From Methanobacteriota archaeon (GTDB lineage Archaea > Thermoplasmatota > Thermoplasmata > Methanomassiliicoccales > Methanomethylophilaceae), in the NCBI GenBank assembly GCA_012719315.1, contig JAAYAP010000036.1, positions 1-23,817 on the forward strand: a stretch of 23,817 nt of DNA, in the 5' to 3' direction. Below are positions 1 to 7,058 of the stretch, in pieces (positions within the stretch are counted from its first letter, which is position 1; each line of letters begins with the position of its first letter). Below the pieces are notes generated by a model that was not told where the DNA came from, did not search any database, and saw only the letters and a program-made list of their open reading frames with translations. Position numbers and translations under genes: made by a program.

Positions 1-44
1 ACGGTTCGCGACGGGGAACGCCACCGGCCTCCAACTGCCCAACA

Positions 45-55
45 CTTTTTTATTC
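45..55 (+). promoter_or_regulatory. TATA-like box for the ribonucleotide reductase gene
   Basis: A T-rich element (CTTTTTTATTC) in otherwise GC-rich DNA lies about 40 nt before the ATG at 88. A GAGGTG ribosome site follows at 77-82. The spacing predicts a short leader. Promoter assignment is by position and composition only. Confidence 0.5.
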
Positions 56-87
56 GGTAGGCCTTGCAGACGGACAGAGGTGCATGA

Positions 88-2331
88 ATGGAGATTGAGC
101 AATGGCTTGGCGAGGAGAATCAACTCGGTATCGACATCTGGCAGAAGAAGTACCGTTACGATGAGGAGTCGTTCGACGACTGGCTTGACCGGATCAGCAG
201 CGGCGATCCCGACATCAGGGAGATGATGGTGCAGAAGAAGTTCCTGTTCGGCGGGAGGATCCTGGCGAACCGGGGGCTGCACAAGACCGGCCTCAAAGTC
301 ACGCTGTCCAACTGCTATGTGGTTACCTCGCCCGAGGATTCGATCGAATCCATCTTCGAGACCGCCGGGAAGCTCGCCAGGACGTTCAGCTACGGAGGCG
401 GCGTGGGCATCGACCTCTCCAATCTCGCACCGAGGGGGGCCAAGATCAACAACACCGCCTCCGAGACCTCCGGCGCCGTGTCGTTCACTGACCTGTTCTC
501 GATGGTCACCGGCCTGATCGGGCAGCACGGGAGGAGGGGGGCGCTCATGCTCACCCTGTCCTGCGAGCATCCCGACCTGGAGGAGTTCATGTCGGTCAAG
601 ACCGATGTCGAACGGGTCACCAAAGCCAACATGTCCATCCGCATGACCGACAGGTTCATGAAAGCCGTCAAGAACCGGGAGATGTTCGAACAGAGGTTCG
701 TGCGCCCGGAGACCGATTCGGTCACGGTCAAACAGCTCGACGCCCATGCCTTCTTCAGGAAACTCTGCTACGCCAACTGGGATTACGGCGAGCCCGGCTG
801 CCTGTTCTGGGACCGCATCGAGACCTGGAACCTCATGAGCGAGGATCCCGATTACGAGTACGCCAGCACCAACCCCTGTGCCGAAGAGCCGTTGCCGCCC
901 GGCGGCAGCTGCCTGCTCGGCAGCATCAACCTGGCCGCGTTCGTGGAGGACGGCCGCTTCGACGAGGACGGGTTCCGCGAGGCGGTCGGCGTCTGCGTCA
1001 GGGGACTGAACGACGTGCTGGACGAGGGGCTCCCCCTCCACCCGCTGGAGGAGCAGCGCGAATCGGTGTCCGAATGGAGGCAGATCGGCCTGGGCATCAT
1101 GGGGCTGGCCGACATGCTCATCAGGCTGGAGCTGACCTACGGATCGCGGGAGGCCATGGATTTCTGCGACCGGATCGGCTTCATCATGGCGGACACCGCG
1201 ATCGGGACCTCGGCGCAACTGGCCGCCGAGAGGGGCCGGTTCCCCCGCTGCAACACCGAGCTGATCATGGATTCGCCTTATTTCCAGTACAACACCACTC
1301 CGGAAACGCGCGAGCTGGTAAAGGAGCACGGCCTCAGGAACTCGCAGTTGCTTACCATCGCGCCGACCGGCACGCTGTCGACCATGCTGGGGATCTCGGG
1401 AGGCATCGAGCCCGTCTTCGCCAACCACTACGAGCGCAGGACCGTCTCCCTCTCCGGCCACGACGAGATCTACAAGGTCTACCCGGACGTCGTCTGGGAG
1501 TACATGAACGCGCACGGCCTGGAGGACGATTCCGAGCTTCCCGGTTACTTCGTCACCGCGCAGAACCTCGACTACAAGCAACGCCTCAACCTCCAAGGCA
1601 CCTGGCAGATGCACGTGGACGCCTCGATAAGCTCCACGGTCAACCTCCCCAAGACGTTCCCGGAGAGCGAGGTCTACGACCTCTACATCTACGCGTGGGA
1701 GATCGGATGCAAAGGGGTCACCGTCTTCCGCGACGACTGCAAGCGCCTCGGCATCCTGTCCCCGAAGGAGAAGGAGGAGGCCACCGAGAGGCTGGATGCG
1801 CTGACCCCTCTCGAGAAGCCCAAAAGGGGATTCGTCGAGAACGTCGCCGACGACGTGGTCGGCAAGAAGCGGAAGCTGATGACCGGTTGCGGCAGCCTGC
1901 ATTGCACCGCGTTCTTCGATCCGCACACCGGCGAGCTGCTGGAGGCCTACCTCAACAAGGGTTCGACGGGAGGCTGCAACAACTTCATGATCGGGCTGTC
2001 GCGGATGATCTCCCTGGCCGCCAGGAGCGGCTGCAACATCGAGGCCATCGTCGACCAGCTCAAGAGCTGCGGGTCCTGCCCGTCGTACGTCGTGCGCAAC
2101 TTCACCAGGCACGACACCAGCAAGGGGTCGTGCTGCCCGATGGCCATCGGATACGCTCTGACCGACATGTACTCCGAGATGCAGCGGGAGGTCAACGGGA
2201 TCATCTTCAACCCCGAACCCAAGCTCCCGCGGCGGGAAGTGAAGAACCCCTGCCCGAAATGCGGCGACGAGCTGCAGTTCCAGGGCGGCTGCAACATCTG
2301 CAAGTCCTGCGGATGGACCAGGTGCGAGTGA
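88..2331 (+). CDS. nrdJ: Adenosylcobalamin-dependent (class II) ribonucleotide reductase
   Basis: Makes deoxyribonucleotides from ribonucleotides with a B12-derived thiyl radical, in the cytoplasm and independent of oxygen. Seen in the 747-aa product: an NCYV motif with first redox Cys C76; a glycine-rich GGGVGIDLSNLAPRG segment; the radical-site motif NPCAEEP (N262, C264, E266) followed by the partner redox Cys C275; the phosphate-binding APTGT motif near 425-429; and HVDASISSTVNLP near 510-520. The C-terminal third has the TSCPD-type Cys-rich extension (GCGSLHC, GSTGGCNNF, SCGSCPS) and ends in a CxxC...CxxCxxC zinc-ribbon/redox tail, as in archaeal and bacterial NrdJ. Length is normal for the family. 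The ATG at 88 is preceded by GAGGTG. It appears monocistronic, and the next gene is convergent. Family assignment is firm; diphosphate rather than triphosphate substrate is inferred from family. Confidence 0.96.
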   Translation: MEIEQWLGEENQLGIDIWQKKYRYDEESFDDWLDRISSGDPDIREMMVQKKFLFGGRILANRGLHKTGLKVTLSNCYVVTSPEDSIESIFETAGKLARTFSYGGGVGIDLSNLAPRGAKINNTASETSGAVSFTDLFSMVTGLIGQHGRRGALMLTLSCEHPDLEEFMSVKTDVERVTKANMSIRMTDRFMKAVKNREMFEQRFVRPETDSVTVKQLDAHAFFRKLCYANWDYGEPGCLFWDRIETWNLMSEDPDYEYASTNPCAEEPLPPGGSCLLGSINLAAFVEDGRFDEDGFREAVGVCVRGLNDVLDEGLPLHPLEEQRESVSEWRQIGLGIMGLADMLIRLELTYGSREAMDFCDRIGFIMADTAIGTSAQLAAERGRFPRCNTELIMDSPYFQYNTTPETRELVKEHGLRNSQLLTIAPTGTLSTMLGISGGIEPVFANHYERRTVSLSGHDEIYKVYPDVVWEYMNAHGLEDDSELPGYFVTAQNLDYKQRLNLQGTWQMHVDASISSTVNLPKTFPESEVYDLYIYAWEIGCKGVTVFRDDCKRLGILSPKEKEEATERLDALTPLEKPKRGFVENVADDVVGKKRKLMTGCGSLHCTAFFDPHTGELLEAYLNKGSTGGCNNFMIGLSRMISLAARSGCNIEAIVDQLKSCGSCPSYVVRNFTRHDTSKGSCCPMAIGYALTDMYSEMQREVNGIIFNPEPKLPRREVKNPCPKCGDELQFQGGCNICKSCGWTRCE

Positions 2332-2337
2332 GCATCG

Positions 2338-2387
2338 GCCCGCGGCCGACCGCGGGCGGACGGGGGCCGGGCCTCCGCCCGGGCCCC
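2338..2387. terminator. Two tandem GC hairpins between convergent genes
   Basis: A perfect 8-bp stem with a 4-nt loop lies at 2338-2357 (GCCCGCGG / CCGCGGGC). A second stem lies at 2363-2387 (GGGGCCGGGC / GCCCGGGCCCC, one bulged G). They fill the gap between the nrdJ stop and the end of the convergent DUF2085 gene, so they may act for both directions. No strong T-run follows on the + strand. Confidence 0.5.
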
Positions 2388-2388
2388 T

Positions 2389-2955
2389 TCACCGGGATCC
2401 GCGATAACGGTCTCGATCGGACCGGTCGGATCCCGCCCTAACCCTTCTATCGAATCCGTTCTCGAAATACGCCCAGATCAGCGTGCCGATGCCGAGGCCG
2501 GCCAACAGGCCGGTCGCCGTCCTGAGCAGCGGCATATCCGCGCCCGTGCTCTGTTCGACCGCCCATTGCACCATCATCGTCGCGATCAGCAGCGAGGCCG
2601 TCGCCAGCGCCGCCTTCCCGCGCGGATCGGCATGGAGCTGCAGCAGCTCCCATGCCGCCATGCCGACGACGATCCCGGCCATGACCGACACGTCCCTGAT
2701 GCAGAACGGCATCTGCGATCCGTTGACGACGAACGACCGCGACATCCCCTGATGGCAGAACAGGTCGCCCAGACCGTAGACGGCGGCGGTCAGCGGACCG
2801 TGCGACCGCCAGAGATCCGCATGATCGACGATGCCCGCGGCACCGTCCAGGCCCGTGAACGTGCCGGGCGGGTGCATGAACGGGACGGCGATGCCGAGCA
2901 GGAGGAGCGCCAGCACCGCGCCCATGATCCATCTGCATACCGAGTACTCGTTCAT
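2389..2955 (-). CDS. DUF2085 family membrane protein
   Basis: A 188-aa predicted integral membrane protein. It shows the DUF2085 signature: FCHQ (C67-H68-Q69), then about 15 residues later MPFCIRD (C85, R87). This conserved Cys/His set suggests metal or redox chemistry, but the family function is unknown. Hydrophobic segments lie near residues 7-27, 90-107, 116-134 and 144-165; the tail is Arg/Asp-rich and probably cytoplasmic. The ATG at 2955 has a TTTTATGC box 22-29 nt upstream on the minus strand, implying a leaderless message. The same T-rich stretch also follows the terminator hairpin of the upstream pilus operon. It is probably transcribed separately from that operon. No functional partner is evident. 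Confidence 0.8.
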   Translation of the reverse strand: MNEYSVCRWIMGAVLALLLLGIAVPFMHPPGTFTGLDGAAGIVDHADLWRSHGPLTAAVYGLGDLFCHQGMSRSFVVNGSQMPFCIRDVSVMAGIVVGMAAWELLQLHADPRGKAALATASLLIATMMVQWAVEQSTGADMPLLRTATGLLAGLGIGTLIWAYFENGFDRRVRAGSDRSDRDRYRGSR

Positions 2956-2976
2956 GCTCTGCGCGATGCCGTGCCC

Positions 2977-2984
2977 GCATAAAA
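2977..2984 (-). promoter_or_regulatory. TATA-like box for the DUF2085 gene
   Basis: Minus-strand TTTTATGC ends 22 nt before the ATG at 2955, the spacing of a leaderless archaeal promoter. It doubles as the T-run after the hairpin at 2991-3006. Confidence 0.45.
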
Positions 2985-2990
2985 GGAATC

Positions 2991-3006
2991 GGGGGCGCGA
3001 GCCCCC
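2991..3006 (-). terminator. Hairpin terminator of the pilus/secretion operon
   Basis: GGGGGC and GCCCCC form a perfect 6-bp stem around a 4-nt loop, starting directly after the TGA of the platform gene. On the minus strand it is followed by GATTCCTTTT, so it resembles an intrinsic terminator. Confidence 0.65.
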
Positions 3007-4431
3007 TCAGAAGGCGATCGAGGTGCACAGGTGGAACACCGACAGCGACACCGGCAGGGCGACGGCGATGCGGCGCATGATGCCCTTGAAGCCGGGATCG
3101 CCCTTCAGGTACGCGGTCAGGAACGCCGTCAGCACGCAGAGCTCGATCAGGTAGACGACGAGGATCGCCGCCGTGTCCCCCGCGCCCCCGCCGACGAGGT
3201 CGGCGAGCGGCCTCAGCATGGCGACGCTCATCCCCAGCACCAGCGGCGCGAACAGCATGGCCGTGCCGGTCATCATGTCCACCATGCCCTTGAGCTTGTT
3301 GCCGATGCCCTTCCTGACCGTCTCCTGGTCCTGCAGCTGGCGGCCCAGCGAGATCGCCAGGCGGCCGGCGTCCCTGATGTCCTTCCGCGAGCACCTGTGG
3401 ATGTCGCAGACGAACCCGGAGACCGTCGGCGAGATCCCGCCGATCACCGTGTCGACGGCCGCGCAGCAGTCGCCCCTGCACATCAGCATCTCGTTCCTGA
3501 GCGCATCGGCCAACGGCACGCACTCCTTCTTGATGCCGACGGCCGCCACGACGGCGTTCTCGAAGTTCTCCCCGGAGCTGAGCCGGTTGCCCAGCTCGAA
3601 CACCGAGTCCTTGAGGCAGGCCTCCTGCTCGGCCCTGACCTTCTCCCTGCCGGCTTCCGGCCGCATGACCGCGTACATGACCGCCCCGACGACCGCGAAA
3701 GCCGACGTGACCGAGAGCTCCAAGGATCCGGTGCGCGAATGGATGAGGAAGGCGATCGCCGCCGCGCCGATGAAGGGCATCACGTACCGCAGGTCCGCCT
3801 TCTCGTCCGCAGCGGACATGAAGGGGTTGCTCTCCTTTATGGACAGGATCACGGTCGCGATCGCCGCCGGGATGACGATCAATGTGATCGCCGACAGCGC
3901 CGCGGGGCTGATCGGCGATCTGCCGAACATGCCTCCGAGGTTGAGCATGGGCAGGATCGACATCAGGATCATCGGCACCATGATGCCGAGGCCGAACACC
4001 ACCATGCAGGGGGTGTTGAGCGATGCGCCGTAGGCTTCGCCTGCCTCCTTCAGCCCCGCCAACGCGAGGTCCGCCGCATCCTTGAGCATCCGCTTGCGCT
4101 CGTTGCCGTCCCCGGATTCCGAGGCGGCGATCATCATCTGCATGGAGCGCCGGTACGACACCGCCGCGGCAGGTAGGCGCATCAACATCCCTGAGAGACC
4201 GGTGCGTATATCCCTCGCCTCTCTGGTGTCGGCGGCGAACACCACCTCTCCGAACAACCTCCTGGAGCAGGCGGGTCCGTTGCGGGCGATGTCCCTGACC
4301 GCCGTGTCGAGGGAGCCGCCGGCGTCGATGACCGTCGACATCATGCCTGCTACCGCCGGGGCCTCGTTGACCAGGCGCCTGCTGTCCGCCTCCGACACCG
4401 TCTCCTTGCCTTTGCCGGATACGATGCGCAT
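3007..4431 (-). CDS. TadC/ArlJ-type (T2SSF) pilus platform membrane protein
   Basis: A 474-aa polytopic protein with the layout of archaeal T2SSF-domain platform proteins, which transmit the motion of the secretion ATPase to pilin assembly. Visible: a cytoplasmic helical region at 10-138; membrane segments near 141-163, 176-198, 216-232 and 236-256; a second cytoplasmic region at 260-385 with the usual GNRLSSGENFENA-like core; then segments at 386-407, 418-443 and 451-471. The start is the ATG at 4431, one base after the ATPase stop (TGAGATG), with GGGAGG about 10 nt upstream. An in-frame extension to 4521 would lie wholly inside the ATPase gene and is rejected. It is the last gene of a three-gene operon, followed by a hairpin. 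Whether it makes an adhesive pilus, an archaellum-like or a secretion fibre cannot be told from this gene alone. Confidence 0.88.
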   Translation of the reverse strand: MRIVSGKGKETVSEADSRRLVNEAPAVAGMMSTVIDAGGSLDTAVRDIARNGPACSRRLFGEVVFAADTREARDIRTGLSGMLMRLPAAAVSYRRSMQMMIAASESGDGNERKRMLKDAADLALAGLKEAGEAYGASLNTPCMVVFGLGIMVPMILMSILPMLNLGGMFGRSPISPAALSAITLIVIPAAIATVILSIKESNPFMSAADEKADLRYVMPFIGAAAIAFLIHSRTGSLELSVTSAFAVVGAVMYAVMRPEAGREKVRAEQEACLKDSVFELGNRLSSGENFENAVVAAVGIKKECVPLADALRNEMLMCRGDCCAAVDTVIGGISPTVSGFVCDIHRCSRKDIRDAGRLAISLGRQLQDQETVRKGIGNKLKGMVDMMTGTAMLFAPLVLGMSVAMLRPLADLVGGGAGDTAAILVVYLIELCVLTAFLTAYLKGDPGFKGIMRRIAVALPVSLSVFHLCTSIAF

Positions 4432-4432
4432 C

Positions 4433-6400
4433 TCAATCACGCCTCCCGGCACGCTCGGCGAATCTGGCCTTGAACGACCGCAGCACCGCCTCGGGTGCTT
4501 GGCCCCGGTTCCTGGCGACATGCTCGTTGGACATCGCTATCCACTCCGGGCCGAGGTACCTGCCGCCCTCCTCGCCGCCCTTGCCGGCCAGGAACCCCCT
4601 GATCAGGCCCCTGGCCTCGATCTCGCCGAGGATCTCGGACGCCGAGAGCTGCGAGGTGGCCGCCACCCGCCTCATCAACGGCGAGGCGAGCAATCCCTCG
4701 ACGTCGGCCATATCGGCGAACTCCCCGGGCCTGTCCCCGGTGGCCGCCAGCTCGCGGACCCGCCTCACCTGGTTGCCGGTCTCCCGGTCCCTGACCGTCC
4801 CCAAGGTGACCAGCACGTCGGTCGACATGAACGCCTCCGGGGAGATGCCCATGTCGTGCACCACGCGCTCGTACACCGATCTGGCCGAATCGCCGTGGAT
4901 GGTCCCCATGATCGAGCTGCCGGCACGGCCGGTGCGCATGCTCTGGTACAGGGTCCTGGCCTCCGCGCCCCTGACTTCGCCGAGGACGATCGCGGATTCG
5001 CCCATCCTCAACGAGACCCTGAGCGCCTCCTCCGAACGCGAGAGCTCGTTGCCGGCCATCCTGTCGTCGATGAGCATCGACTGCACCTTGTATCCCATCC
5101 GCCGCATCGCCTCGCCGGGGAGCTCGATGGTGTCCTCGATCGTCAGTATCCTCTGCGATAGAGGGAACTCGAACATCAGCGCCGACAGCAGCGAGCTCTT
5201 CCCCGCTCCCCTCGCGCCGCAGACCAGGAAGGTGGCGCGGTTGTCCACCAGGAACGACAGGAGTCCGGCCGTCGCCGAGTCCAGGGTCCCGTTGGCGATC
5301 AGCCGGGTCAGGGTCCAGGGGCGGACGGAGCGCTTGCGGATCGCCACGGCATCGCCGTTGGGGCTCATGGGGAACCCGACCACGGTGGCGCGGGCGTCGT
5401 ATCCGCGCATATCGGTCTCCAGCACGGGGTTGGACTCGCAGAACGGCAGCCCGCTCTCCCGCTTCAATATGTTGATGAGGTTCATGACCTCCTTCCTGTC
5501 GACCATGAGGTTGGTCCTGCATCTTATGTGCGAATTCATCCCGGCGACGCCGTTCATGGTCACATGGATGCGGTTCCTGTCGCAGGGGGCGTCGATGTAG
5601 ATGTCCTCCAGGCGGGGGTCGGCGAGCAGCGTGTCGAAGATGCCGAGCCCGATCGTGTACCTGTGGACCGTGTCGCAGATGCCGTTGACCGCCGTGTTCA
5701 GACTGTGCGAGTCGCCGCCGCACACGGCCTCGACCGTGTCCGCATAGGACATCAGCACCCCGCGGGCGGCGCTCGTCACCGAGGCCCGGTCCATCCTGCC
5801 GCCGCCTTTCCTGAACGATTCCCTGACCTCGGACACCGTCCGGCCGATGACGGCGTTCAACGAATCCGGGTGCATGTACTCGCTGGGCACGAGGTTGTAC
5901 TCGGTCTCGCCGTCCGCCGCCGTCCCGATCATGACGTTGCCGCGGGAGGTGTCGTAACTTGAGATCTCCTCCAGGTCGTCCCTGCTGCCGATCAGCCAGC
6001 AGTCGGCGTAGGCGGGTTTGGTCCTGATGTTGCCGTCGACCATGCGCCGGAAACCGCCGAGCAGGTCCCCGCCGGTGTCTTCCGCCGCGATCTCCCGGGA
6101 GCGGTCCTCCGCGGACGCAGTGAGGACAATCGGGGCGGCGGCCGGCGGGATCCGCGTCCCGTCCGTCCCCGTCCTGTCCCGCCCGATGACGGCCGGCGTC
6201 TCCGCGCACGGTCGTTCCCGTGTCCGGCCGTCGTCGGCCGCCGATGTGCGACGGCCCGCACGGACCCTGTACGCGTCCCGCGGCACATCGCCGTGTTCCC
6301 TGATAATCAGCATGCCGTCGGTGCTGGTGCACACGTCGGAGCAGGCGATGCGCTCCCTGCGGTCCGCCGGCCGGCATCCGGAGAGGATGATCCTCGGCAT
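4433..6400 (-). CDS. Type II/IV secretion (archaeal pilus) ATPase, GspE/ArlI/TadA family
   Basis: A 655-aa hexameric-type ATPase that would power pilin assembly at the cytoplasmic face of the platform protein encoded next. Seen: Walker A GARGAGKSS near 394-402, Asp-box acidic strand TIEDTIELPG just after, Walker B IVLGEVRG near 470-476, and His box GTIHGDS near 498-504. The region around 200-390 (IGLGIFDTLLADPRLEDIYID..., RIHVTMNG, RESGLPFCESNPVLETDMRG) is the usual N2 domain of archaeal secretion ATPases. The first 200 residues are poorly conserved and Arg/Pro/Ala-rich. The start is ATG 6400, sharing bases with the upstream stop (TGATG) and preceded by GGAGGTT. A longer reading to 6850 overlaps the upstream gene and is rejected. 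Family is firm; the exported substrate is inferred to be the prepilin-like proteins in this window. Confidence 0.93.
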   Translation of the reverse strand: MPRIILSGCRPADRRERIACSDVCTSTDGMLIIREHGDVPRDAYRVRAGRRTSAADDGRTRERPCAETPAVIGRDRTGTDGTRIPPAAAPIVLTASAEDRSREIAAEDTGGDLLGGFRRMVDGNIRTKPAYADCWLIGSRDDLEEISSYDTSRGNVMIGTAADGETEYNLVPSEYMHPDSLNAVIGRTVSEVRESFRKGGGRMDRASVTSAARGVLMSYADTVEAVCGGDSHSLNTAVNGICDTVHRYTIGLGIFDTLLADPRLEDIYIDAPCDRNRIHVTMNGVAGMNSHIRCRTNLMVDRKEVMNLINILKRESGLPFCESNPVLETDMRGYDARATVVGFPMSPNGDAVAIRKRSVRPWTLTRLIANGTLDSATAGLLSFLVDNRATFLVCGARGAGKSSLLSALMFEFPLSQRILTIEDTIELPGEAMRRMGYKVQSMLIDDRMAGNELSRSEEALRVSLRMGESAIVLGEVRGAEARTLYQSMRTGRAGSSIMGTIHGDSARSVYERVVHDMGISPEAFMSTDVLVTLGTVRDRETGNQVRRVRELAATGDRPGEFADMADVEGLLASPLMRRVAATSQLSASEILGEIEARGLIRGFLAGKGGEEGGRYLGPEWIAMSNEHVARNRGQAPEAVLRSFKARFAERAGRRD

Positions 6401-6933
6401 CAGCGCCAACCTCCGGTGTTCCCCGTGCGCAGCGTCTTGCGCCTGATCTCCTCCAAGCCGATCTCCGCCTGGTCCAGGAGACGGTAGGTGGCCTGGATGC
6501 AGTCGACGCATCTCCTGTCCTCGGCCCTGAATCCCATCAGCCGGCCCCGGACTCTGCTGAAGCGCGGTTCCGGGAAATCCTCCCAGACCTCTTCGACGAT
6601 CCTCTTGCACGAGTGCTCGCAGGCGCCGCATCTCAGCCCCGTCGACGACGCCGCGCCGCGGACCAGCCGGTCCAGCGAAGCCAGGTCGCAGAGCACCTCG
6701 GCGGCGTCGCCGAAGACCTCGAGATCCCTGCCGGCCCTGAGCCGGATCCGGTCCGCGTTGCCCAGCGCCGATATCCTCCCGACCACGCATCTCACGCATT
6801 CGCCCGAGCGGATGTCGGGGACCTGCCCGCACCCGCCGCAGTCGATGCATAACGTGTCGCCGTCCAATTCGGCACGGATGCCGTCGTCGCCTCTTCCGGC
6901 GAGCAGGCCGCCGAACCTATCTATCAATTCCAT
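6400..6933 (-). CDS. Cys-rich protein of unknown function, first gene of the pilus/secretion operon
   Basis: A 177-aa soluble-looking protein that I do not recognise as a named family. It has eleven cysteines, mostly paired: C29xxC32xxC35 and C46xxC49 in the N-terminal part, C82, then C102xxC105xxxC109 and C142xxC145. This suggests two or more zinc ribbons or an Fe-S site. No signal peptide or membrane helix is visible, so it is likely cytoplasmic. It overlaps the ATPase gene by a TGATG junction and shares its promoter, so a role as an ATPase partner, regulator or N-terminal accessory is inferred. The ATG at 6933 lies 28 nt after the start of a TATAC box, implying a leaderless mRNA. A second ATG at 6940 is out of frame. 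Confidence 0.75.
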   Translation of the reverse strand: MELIDRFGGLLAGRGDDGIRAELDGDTLCIDCGGCGQVPDIRSGECVRCVVGRISALGNADRIRLRAGRDLEVFGDAAEVLCDLASLDRLVRGAASSTGLRCGACEHSCKRIVEEVWEDFPEPRFSRVRGRLMGFRAEDRRCVDCIQATYRLLDQAEIGLEEIRRKTLRTGNTGGWR

Positions 6934-6956
6934 GATGCATGATTCGGCGAGCAGGC

Positions 6957-6966
6957 GTATATCAAA
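6957..6966 (-). promoter_or_regulatory. TATA box of the pilus/secretion operon
   Basis: Minus-strand TTTGATATAC, with the TATAC part starting 28 nt before the ATG at 6933. It is the only AT-rich element in the upstream region. The GTTA-type element lies directly upstream. Confidence 0.6.
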
Positions 6967-6971
6967 GGCAG

Positions 6972-6988
6972 GCTAACCGTAGCATAAC
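6972..6988 (-). promoter_or_regulatory. GTTA-type upstream element of the pilus/secretion operon (weaker copy)
   Basis: The minus strand reads GTTATGCTACGGTTAGC. Its first half, GTTA-TGC-TAC, resembles the GTTA-n3-TAAC elements at 8962 and 23135. Its distance to the TATA box (27 nt) equals that of the 23135 copy. The match is imperfect, so this is the weakest of the three copies. Confidence 0.4.
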
Positions 6989-7028
6989 CCGCGGGTAGCG
7001 GCCACCGTACGCCCCCGCTCTGGACAAC

Positions 7029-7035
7029 TTTTAAA
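7029..7035 (+). promoter_or_regulatory. TATA-like box of the U32 peptidase gene
   Basis: TTTTAAA lies 30 nt before the ATG at 7059. Two earlier in-frame ATGs (7035, 7038) overlap or abut this box and so cannot be the start if it is the promoter. Confidence 0.6.
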
Positions 7036-7058
7036 TGATGCACGCGATAGGCCGTGCC

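Noticed and set aside
1074..2441. 455-codon frame overlapping the 3' half of nrdJ on the same strand
   Set aside because: Arg/Gly/Pro-rich frame-shifted reading of a well-conserved enzyme, with no ribosome site.
4432..4521. 30-residue extension of the platform protein
   Set aside because: Overlaps the ATPase end; ATG 4431 has a good ribosome site and TGAGATG coupling.
6401..6850. 150-residue N-terminal extension of the secretion ATPase
   Set aside because: It lies entirely within the Cys-rich gene in another frame and is Arg/Gly-rich. ATG 6400 has GGAGGTT and a TGATG junction.
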